Part shown: one piece after another, positions 57,995 through 64,000 of the stretch
Layout of the letters: every line of letters starts with the position of its first letter
Numbering within the stretch: position 1 is the first letter of the stretch
Assembly (NCBI GenBank): GCA_959028445.1
Contig: CAUFRY010000003.1
Coordinates: forward strand, 37,453 to 101,452
Length of the DNA stretch: 64,000 bases
Source: an uncultured Collinsella sp.
Lineage (GTDB): Bacteria; Actinomycetota; Coriobacteriia; Coriobacteriales; Coriobacteriaceae
Reading direction: 5' to 3'
Made by a program: the position numbers and the translations under genes
Notes under the pieces: generated by a model
Told to the model about the DNA's origin: nothing
Seen by the model: only the letters and a program-made list of their open reading frames with translations
Databases searched by the model: none

Positions 57995-58879
57995 CTATTT
58001 CAGCTCATCGATATCGATGTGTTCGATGCTCTTGAGCGGCTGACCAAAGATAAAGCTGCCCGCCACCGCAAACTCGGCAATGTTATCGGCCGTCGTGGCA
58101 AAACGATGCTGCGGCTCGGCGGCGTCGCCCGCCAGCTGCTCGCGGCGCGTGAGGATATCGGTCAGCTCGCGCGTGGTCTCCTCGGCGGAACTCACGACGC
58201 GCACCCCAGGCCCCAGCGCATGCCGGATAGGTCCCACCAACAGCGGAAAATGCGTACAGCCGAGCACCACGGTATCGATACCGTGGTCGCGCAGCGGCTC
58301 AACCGTGGCACCCACCAGCGCACGCACGGCAGGCGTATCGAAGATGTCCTCGTTCTCAAGCCACTGTTCCTGCAGATGTGCACCCGAGGCAAGCTCGTGT
58401 TCGACAACCTCGACAAAGCTCGAGGCAGGACAGCCGTATACATCGACGCCGGCATCTAGATCCTGAATGGCGCGCGTGTAGGCGCCCGAGCGAATGGTGA
58501 GGTTGGTGGCGAGCACGCCCACACGACGCGAGCGGGTGCTGTTGATTGCCGCACGGGCACCCGGCGCGATCACGCCGATCACGGGAACGTCGAGCACCTG
58601 CTGGGCCAGACGCAAGGCCGCAGCGGTCGCCGTGTTGCAGGCGATGACCATAATCTTGACGTCGTGCTTCGAAAGCCAACGACCCGCCTGCAACGCAAAC
58701 GAGCGCACCTCATCCTCGGTACGCGTGCCGTAGGGACAGCGTTTGGTGTCGCCAAAGTAGTAGACGGACTCGTGCGGCAGCGCCGTCGCGATGGCGCGCG
58801 CAACCGTCAGACCGCCCAAACCAGAATCGAACACGCCAATCGGGCGCGTGTCGCCTGCCGAATTCTCGATATCGGACAT
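57995..58879 (-). CDS. murI: Glutamate racemase
   Basis: The 294-residue protein has GVFDSGLGGLTV, YFGDTKRCPYG, catalytic Cys81 in ACNTATAAAL and Cys208 in LGCTHFPLL. It makes D-glutamate for peptidoglycan. It precedes rph by 54 bp; the MurI-Rph-RdgB order is common. Confidence 0.96.
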   Translation of the reverse strand: MSDIENSAGDTRPIGVFDSGLGGLTVARAIATALPHESVYYFGDTKRCPYGTRTEDEVRSFALQAGRWLSKHDVKIMVIACNTATAAALRLAQQVLDVPVIGVIAPGARAAINSTRSRRVGVLATNLTIRSGAYTRAIQDLDAGVDVYGCPASSFVEVVEHELASGAHLQEQWLENEDIFDTPAVRALVGATVEPLRDHGIDTVVLGCTHFPLLVGPIRHALGPGVRVVSSAEETTRELTDILTRREQLAGDAAEPQHRFATTADNIAEFAVAGSFIFGQPLKSIEHIDIDELK

Positions 58880-58930
58880 TACCTCACCAGTCTCTCTCGA
58901 AAAGACATGTCCAAGTGCGGCGGCGGCGCG

Positions 58931-59842
58931 CTACGAACGCGCCGCGACCAGCAGCTCTGCCGTCGCCGCCCAACCGTCGACAATTTTGCCACGCGTAACG
59001 AAAGCGTTCTCGCAAGCAGCCAGGAACTCGGGCGCGCCGGCGCTCGTCAGGCCATTCTCGACCAGGCAGAACGTGCCCACGTGATCGGCCATGTAGAAGT
59101 CGGACTCGGAATCGCCGAGCGCGAGCGTCTCCTCGCGCTCGATCCCTAGGTGCTCGCAGAAGCGCGCAATGGCAACGCCTTTGTTGAGGCCCGCGGGGTT
59201 GATGTTGAATGCGCGACCGTCCTCGACGCGATCGAGCTCGAGCGTCGTCGGCTTGGACAGATGCGTCAGGTGACCGTTGCAGGCCCACACCAGGCCGCAG
59301 CCGGCCTCGTCCAGGATGGCCTGAACCTCATCGTCGGGCACATCGCCGCGCATGCCGACGGTGACCTCACGGTACTTGTAGCCGGTCGACATGTCGTTGT
59401 GATACTCGATCTTGTGCGGCCAGCGGGCGAGGATCTTCTCGCACACGCCGGTCTGCTCGATCACCTGGTGCGGCGTGAGGCCGCAAGAGGGGTCGTAGGG
59501 CATGTCGCCGGTCAGATACTCCCAATCGTTGGCTTTGAGGTCGTACATGACCAGGCCGCCCATCTCGCCGATGTAGGAGTTGAGACCGAGCACGCGCGCG
59601 TCCTCGTGGATCATGGTACGGTTGCGGCCAGAGGTGGGAACCACCTGAATACCAGCGCGAGCGAGCGCCACGACGGCCTCGACGAGTTTGGTCGAGGGGT
59701 TGCCGTCGTTGTCGCGCAGCACGCACGAGCCGGGTGCAAGCATCGTGGCATCCAGGTCGGTAAAGACGTACTTGACCTTGGCCAAGCGCTCGCGCATCTC
59801 GCCCGAAAGCTCAGCGACGGTCGGCAGGGTATTGTGGGACAT
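58931..59842 (-). CDS. HAD-superfamily (Cof-type) phosphatase
   Basis: The 303-residue protein has VFTDLDATMLAPGS (nucleophile DxD), VVPTSGRNRTMI (motif II), GLNKGVAIARFCEHLGI with the conserved Lys, and LALGDSESDFYMA (motif IV). A Cof-like cap domain lies in between. It probably hydrolyses a sugar phosphate or similar metabolite. The ATG at 59842 follows GGAG by 6 nt. Specificity is unknown. It lies between murE and murI. Confidence 0.87.
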   Translation of the reverse strand: MSHNTLPTVAELSGEMRERLAKVKYVFTDLDATMLAPGSCVLRDNDGNPSTKLVEAVVALARAGIQVVPTSGRNRTMIHEDARVLGLNSYIGEMGGLVMYDLKANDWEYLTGDMPYDPSCGLTPHQVIEQTGVCEKILARWPHKIEYHNDMSTGYKYREVTVGMRGDVPDDEVQAILDEAGCGLVWACNGHLTHLSKPTTLELDRVEDGRAFNINPAGLNKGVAIARFCEHLGIEREETLALGDSESDFYMADHVGTFCLVENGLTSAGAPEFLAACENAFVTRGKIVDGWAATAELLVAARS

Positions 59843-59949
59843 GGTTACTCCGTTTACGTAGAAGGGTTTGGACTTGGACGGCATGTTTTGATTGAGGGAA
59901 CACGCTTATGGCGACAGCGCACTCAGGGCGCCGCCGCCATCATGGTTCA

Positions 59950-61512
59950 TTAGTCAAACTGGGTAACATCGATCAGGCGATTGGCCAGCGAAAGGTCGCT
60001 CTCGATGGGCACGAACTCGTCGCCCACGTGCATGAGCTCCTCGTCACCCTTTGCCAGCAGCAAGACAATGGTGGGAGCATCGGGGTTGACGTACTCCTCG
60101 CGCGCCGCCTTGAACGCCGCATGCACAGCGGCTTCGCGATCGAGGATGATCTTGTTCGGCGTATCGTCGGGAACATGTTCGGCAAGCTCGCGACAGACCT
60201 TCATCGGGTCCTCGTGAGCCGGGTCCTCATTGGCAAAGATCATCAGGTCGGAATACGGTGCGGCCTCGCGCGGAAGCTGCTCGCGGCGCTCCTGCGCCTT
60301 GCCGCCGGCAGCGCCAAACACCGCAATGACCGGACTAGCGGGAAACGCGCGCTTGACCGACGAGAAAAGCGAGCGGAACGAAAGCTGGTTGTGCGCGTAG
60401 TCGACGACACAAATCACGCGGCCGTCCTTCGACTCCACGACCTCCATACGGCCCGGCACACGCAGTTTTGAGAGGCCCTTCTTGATGGCATCGATACCGA
60501 TGCCGATCTCGCGCGCAGCGGCGATAGCGACCAGCGCGTTCTCCACGTTAAAGTCGCCCGCGATACCCAGCAGGACCTTCTCCCCCGCCTCGGACTCGTC
60601 GGCACACAAGCCATGCAAGTTGAACTCGATGCTAAAGCCGACCATGCGTACGTCGCTCGCCCACAGACTTGCCTCGGGATGCTCGACGCCAACGGTCACC
60701 AAGCGCTCGGCCGTCGACGCTGCCTCCAGCACACGGTCAACCTCTTCGGTGCCTAGATTCACCACGGCGGTCTTTGCCTGGTCAAAGATCCTGAGTTTGC
60801 TCTCAAAATAATCCTCAAACGTGGGGTGTTCGATCGGCGAGATGTGGTCGCGGCCGATGTTGAGGAAGCACGCCACGTCAAACGGCAGATTCTCGACGCG
60901 TTGGTACTTGAGCGCCTGGCTCGAAACCTCCATGACCATGGACTGGCGACCGGACGTGCGGCAGTTGGCGATATGGCGCCAGACCTCGGGGGCCTCGGGC
61001 GTAGTATTGGTGCTCTCGTAGCACTCGATGCCATCGTCGGTACTCACCGAGCCGATCATGCCGCAGGACTCGCCCGCCGCCTTGATGATGGACTGGAGCA
61101 TAAAAGCGGCCGTGGTCTTTCCCTTGGTACCGGTGATACCCACGATCTTGACGTCGTGGTCGGGACGGTCGTAGACCTCCGGCGGCAGCAGGGCCATGGC
61201 CGTGCGAACGCTATCAACAACCAGCATCGCAGCACCGCTCTCCTGCGCCAGCGGCTCCAGAGACTCGACCAGCGACTCCTCGCACACAAATGCGACGGCG
61301 CCCGCATCGAGCGCCATGCTCAAAAACGCGGGCTTAAAGGCAGCACCTTTGCAAAAGAATACGTCACCTGCCGAGACCGCGCGCGAATCAAACGAGCAGC
61401 CGGTCACGGCGCGCTCGTCAACCTGCTCTGATGCGCGCAGCTCGCCGCACACATCGAGAAGCTTGGCAAGCGTATCGACCGTGGTCACGGTCGCGGAATC
61501 CGAATGGTGCAT
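59950..61512 (-). CDS. murE: UDP-N-acetylmuramoyl-tripeptide synthetase (MurE-type ligase)
   Basis: The 520-residue Mur ligase has an N-terminal UDP-binding domain (FDSRAVSAGDVFFCKGAAFKP), the ATP loop VGITGTKGKTTA, the STNTTPE and MEVSSQALKYQRV region and a C-terminal domain. The residues that set diamino acid choice read NEDPAHEDP where diaminopimelate-adding MurE has DNPR. This is closest to the DNPA-type motif of lysine-adding enzymes. A lysine- or ornithine-type peptidoglycan is therefore inferred. It lies 107 bp before the HAD gene. Confidence 0.9.
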   Translation of the reverse strand: MHHSDSATVTTVDTLAKLLDVCGELRASEQVDERAVTGCSFDSRAVSAGDVFFCKGAAFKPAFLSMALDAGAVAFVCEESLVESLEPLAQESGAAMLVVDSVRTAMALLPPEVYDRPDHDVKIVGITGTKGKTTAAFMLQSIIKAAGESCGMIGSVSTDDGIECYESTNTTPEAPEVWRHIANCRTSGRQSMVMEVSSQALKYQRVENLPFDVACFLNIGRDHISPIEHPTFEDYFESKLRIFDQAKTAVVNLGTEEVDRVLEAASTAERLVTVGVEHPEASLWASDVRMVGFSIEFNLHGLCADESEAGEKVLLGIAGDFNVENALVAIAAAREIGIGIDAIKKGLSKLRVPGRMEVVESKDGRVICVVDYAHNQLSFRSLFSSVKRAFPASPVIAVFGAAGGKAQERREQLPREAAPYSDLMIFANEDPAHEDPMKVCRELAEHVPDDTPNKIILDREAAVHAAFKAAREEYVNPDAPTIVLLLAKGDEELMHVGDEFVPIESDLSLANRLIDVTQFD

Positions 61513-61572
61513 CTTTCACCTTTCTCAGCCATTTGGCAGGGACGGTTTTATAGTAACTGAAACGCACCCACG

Positions 61573-61598
61573 CAAAAACGGCTCCCGGAGGAGCCGTT
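61573..61598 (-). terminator. Terminator of asnB
   Basis: AACGGCTCC pairs perfectly with GGAGCCGTT around a 4-nt loop and is followed on the minus strand by TTTGCGTGG. It lies 26 bp after the asnB stop, just upstream of murE. Confidence 0.87.
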
Positions 61599-61623
61599 AC
61601 GCACAGGCGTTCGTCAGCCGAGG

Positions 61624-63504
61624 CTAGGCAGCCTGAACAGCGGGCTGGCCCTCGTCGATAAAGAAGCGCTTGTACCACACTAGGAACACGAGCGGCGTAT
61701 AGATCTTGCGCTGGAAATCGCCCTTGCCCGCAAAGTGCAGATCGAGCAGGTGCATGAGCTCGTCGGTATTGAAGAACTCGCTTGCCCACGGCGCGGTGAA
61801 GTACTCCTTGACATAGTCGTACCACTTTTGCTCGCGCAGCCAGTAGACAATCGGCACCGGGAAGCCCACCTTGGGACGGGTGGCCCACTCATCGGGCAGC
61901 GACTTGTTGGCAGCGTGGCGGAGTACCTGTTTGTTGCCGTTCTCGTTGATGCGGTAGCGGTCGGGAATGTGCTCGGCGAACTCCATGACTTTGCGGTCCA
62001 GGAAGGGCACGCGCAGCTCCAGTGAGTGTGCCATGCACATCTTGTCGGCCTTGAGCAGAATGTCGCCCGGGAGCCACATGTTCATGTCCAGGTACTGCTT
62101 CTTGACCAGCTCGGGCTGACCCTTCACGCGCGCATAGATGGGAGCGGCAAGCTCGAAGGCGCCATCGCCGGTGTTGTACTCGGGCTTGAGCACGCCGTCG
62201 ACCTCGCGCTCCGGCCATACCAGAGCCTGTCCCAGGAACGACTTCTCGGGGATCTCGGCACCCTTGACCAGGAAGTTATGTCCCTTGAAGTACGGCATAT
62301 GCAGCGCCAGGTTACCGAGCGCGCGACGGACGGGCAGCGGCACCATCTTTTTGTACTTGCGCACCGGGACCGTATCCTCGTAGTAGGCGTAGCCGCCAAA
62401 GAGTTCGTCGGCGCCTTCGCCCGAAAGCACCACGGTGACGTCCTTGCGGGCCATCTCGGCCAAGAACCACAGCGGCACGGAAGACAGGTTGGACTGCGGC
62501 TCGTCCATGTGATACTGGATGTCCTCGAGCGCACCGAAGAACTCGTCGGCGGTAATCATCTTGCGAACGTTTTCGACGCCGAGCTTATCGGAAAGCTCCT
62601 TGGCGTAGTTGGTCTCGTTGAAGTTCTTGTAGTCAAAGCCCACCGAGAAGGTCTTGTCGGGCATGAGGCAAGCGGCGATGTAGCTGGAGTCGACGCCACC
62701 GGAGAGGAACGACGCGACCTTGACGTCGGCGATGCGATGGGCCTCGACGCTCTCGTGCACGACCTCGTCCAGCTCATCGACATACTCTTCGAACGGCTTC
62801 TCGACGGCAGAGTAATCGCAATCCCAGTAACGCTCGATGTTCATCTTGCCGGTCGGGATATCGACGGTAAAGTAGTGCGCCGGCGGCAGCTTGTAGACAC
62901 CCTCGAAGAAGGTCTCCTCGGTTGCCGAATACTGCAGCGTCATGTACGGACGCAGAGCCTTTTTGTTGACCGCCTTGTGGAAGTGCGGGTAGTCCAGGAA
63001 GCTCTTGATCTCGGAACCAAAGAGCACGCCCGGAGCGCCGTCGCCCGCATCGGCCATGGGATAGTAGTAGAGCGGCTTGATGCCAAAGATGTCGCGGGCG
63101 CCAAAAAGCTTGTTCTTCTTTTTGTCCCAGATGACGAAGGCGTACATACCGCGCAGGCGATCGAGAACGGCCTCGCCCCACTCCTCGTAGCCGTGCAGGA
63201 GGCTCTCGGTGTCGGCGCCGCAGTGGAACTTGTAGCCCTTGGCCTCGAGCTCGGAACGGAGTTCTTGGAAGTTGTAGATCTCGCCGTTGAAGACAATGAC
63301 GACGCTACCGTCCTCGTTGGCCATGGGTTGGGCGCCAGCCTCGGTCAGGTCGAGGATCGACAGGCGGCGGAAGCCGAGGGCAACGCGGCCGTCGATAAAC
63401 TGACCGCCCATGTCGGGACCGCGATGGACGATGCGGTCCATCATCTTGGTGAGCACCTCGGATTGGTTATCCGTCCCACCGACAAAACCGACAAAACCGC
63501 ACAT
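61624..63504 (-). CDS. asnB: Asparagine synthase (glutamine-hydrolysing)
   Basis: The 626-residue protein begins MCGFVGF, with Cys2 as glutaminase nucleophile. RLSILDLTEAGAQPM and VFNGEIYNFQELR follow in the N-terminal domain. The synthetase domain has SFLSGGVDSSYIA (PP-loop), LSGEGADELFGGY and FLDRKVMEFA. It makes Asn from Asp, Gln and ATP. GAGGGGATA precedes the start. It is flanked by a terminator and by tRNA-Val, so probably monocistronic. A TATACT -10-like box lies at 63556-63561. Confidence 0.95.
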   Translation of the reverse strand: MCGFVGFVGGTDNQSEVLTKMMDRIVHRGPDMGGQFIDGRVALGFRRLSILDLTEAGAQPMANEDGSVVIVFNGEIYNFQELRSELEAKGYKFHCGADTESLLHGYEEWGEAVLDRLRGMYAFVIWDKKKNKLFGARDIFGIKPLYYYPMADAGDGAPGVLFGSEIKSFLDYPHFHKAVNKKALRPYMTLQYSATEETFFEGVYKLPPAHYFTVDIPTGKMNIERYWDCDYSAVEKPFEEYVDELDEVVHESVEAHRIADVKVASFLSGGVDSSYIAACLMPDKTFSVGFDYKNFNETNYAKELSDKLGVENVRKMITADEFFGALEDIQYHMDEPQSNLSSVPLWFLAEMARKDVTVVLSGEGADELFGGYAYYEDTVPVRKYKKMVPLPVRRALGNLALHMPYFKGHNFLVKGAEIPEKSFLGQALVWPEREVDGVLKPEYNTGDGAFELAAPIYARVKGQPELVKKQYLDMNMWLPGDILLKADKMCMAHSLELRVPFLDRKVMEFAEHIPDRYRINENGNKQVLRHAANKSLPDEWATRPKVGFPVPIVYWLREQKWYDYVKEYFTAPWASEFFNTDELMHLLDLHFAGKGDFQRKIYTPLVFLVWYKRFFIDEGQPAVQAA

Positions 63505-63691
63505 ATACTATCCCCTCTGCTGTTGCTGGGCATCAAATCGAATCAGTAGCTTTTGAGTATACCCGAGGGCGTAAAGAGGGGCGGAATGTTCAGGCAATCT
63601 CAACTGAATCAGCTCCGCTGTGACACGCGCCGGTTACCTTTAATGGATATGAGGTGAATGGGGCGATTGTTTTGCTATACTCTCTCCGCAC

Positions 63692-63767
63692 GGGCGATTG
63701 GCGCAACGGTTAGCGCAGGTGCTTTACACGCACAAGGCTGGGGGTTCGAATCCCTCATCGCCCACCA
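63692..63767 (+). tRNA. tRNA-Val (anticodon TAC)
   Basis: A 76-nt cloverleaf with acceptor GGGCGAT/ATCGCCC, loop TTTACAC with TAC at positions 34-36, T arm GGGGTTCGAATCCC and encoded CCA. The top anticodon-stem pair is G-A. A TATACT box lies 11 bp upstream at 63676-63681. Confidence 0.93.
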
Positions 63768-63776
63768 CTGAATTGG

Positions 63777-63807
63777 AAACGGTCCTCGCAAGGGGACCGT
63801 TTTTTGT
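63777..63807 (+). terminator. Terminator of tRNA-Val
   Basis: AAACGGTCC pairs with GGACCGTTT around an 8-nt loop and is followed by TTTTGTTTG, 10 bp after the tRNA. Confidence 0.92.
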
Positions 63808-63811
63808 TTGG

Positions 63812-64000
63812 GCCCAGCGCATGGGATTCGAACCCTAAGGACCCCTTATTTCAAGGTCCGTGGCCAAATAATGGCAAAAATGAGTACTGCTACTTTGCTT
63901 GCAACATATAAACAGATAGTGTTTGCTTAGGTTACGCAACATATGTCCATTATAAGGACTAACAGTCAGATCAAAATCGTGTATTCATCGCCATTTCGAC
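63812..64000. other. AT-richer window end with a tRNA T-arm-like fragment
   Basis: At 63820-63836 GCATGGGATTCGAACCC resembles the complement of a tRNA T arm, but no cloverleaf can be completed around it. From about 63865 the sequence is clearly AT-richer than the rest of the window. No reading frame of note is visible. It may be the edge of an element integrated next to tRNA-Val, continuing past the window. Confidence 0.4.

Overview
The window looks like a chromosomal segment of a high-GC Gram-positive gut anaerobe of the class Coriobacteriia, most likely Collinsella or a close relative. This is inferred from gene content and style, not from a database match: roughly 60% GC, strong GGAGG-type ribosome binding sites, a 49-residue L33, a FeoA-FeoB fusion, a lysyl-tRNA synthetase with a C-terminal tRNA-binding domain, and a very large acyl-CoA dehydratase activase. 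There are about 50 protein genes and 7 tRNA genes. I see no rRNA, IS element, CRISPR array or complete prophage.

Layout. 1-7.2 kb (mostly minus): 5' end of galU, rplJ-rplL with an L10 leader, an aminotransferase, a DNA glycosylase, a GH13 amylase and a SotB-like exporter. 7.2-11 kb: feoAB with a palindromic operator, a tandem hairpin array and an esterase. 11-23.3 kb (plus): PTS IIA, asnS, a WYL regulator, a TrpXYZ-type ABC transporter, a cell-wall 5'-nucleotidase, MscS, and a BMP/ParB-like protein coupled to a phosphoesterase. 23.3-27.9 kb (minus): a translation block of tRNA-Tyr, tRNA-Thr, tRNA-Met and tuf, then rpmG, tRNA-Trp, secE, nusG, rplK and rplA. This is the enterobacterial tufB-secE-nusG-rplKA order, but rplJL lies 22 kb away. 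28-38.7 kb: repeat clusters, an HTH-HipA fusion gene, rlmB and a YacP-type nuclease, disA-ispD-ispF-cysS, mntP behind a yybP-ykoY riboswitch, and a hipBA pair. 38.7-51 kb (minus): pepD, clpC, a TetR regulator overlapping the 1479-residue activase, a DUF2798 membrane protein and a ThrE-type exporter. 51.4-63.5 kb (minus): lysS, greA, tatA, tRNA-Pro, ispE, veg, dtd, rdgB, rph, murI, a HAD phosphatase, murE and asnB. The window closes with tRNA-Val and an AT-richer tail.

How genes work together. ispD, ispF and ispE supply three MEP-pathway steps. murI and murE serve peptidoglycan synthesis, and the MurE motif suggests a diamino acid other than meso-diaminopimelate. rdgB, rph, dtd, the DNA glycosylase and greA are quality-control functions. 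Two HipA-type kinases lie within 10 kb, each preceded by inverted repeats that look like autoregulatory operators.

The most unusual layer is non-coding. Several families of intergenic hairpins recur. Five hairpins with a GGGACAGG (one copy GGGTCAGG) loop each begin at or right beside the stop codon of the gene they follow, always in the same orientation to that gene. Two members of a second family (GTTACGCGG hairpins) also sit directly after a stop. A third family (AGTTGCGGTG ends) has three copies downstream of genes. Three giant nested palindromes of about 80-220 bp, two tandem hairpin arrays (62-bp and 80-bp periods) and a nested repeat resembling clustered DnaA boxes complete the picture. 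These hairpin families, plus the HTH-HipA fusion, are the best candidates for undescribed biology here.
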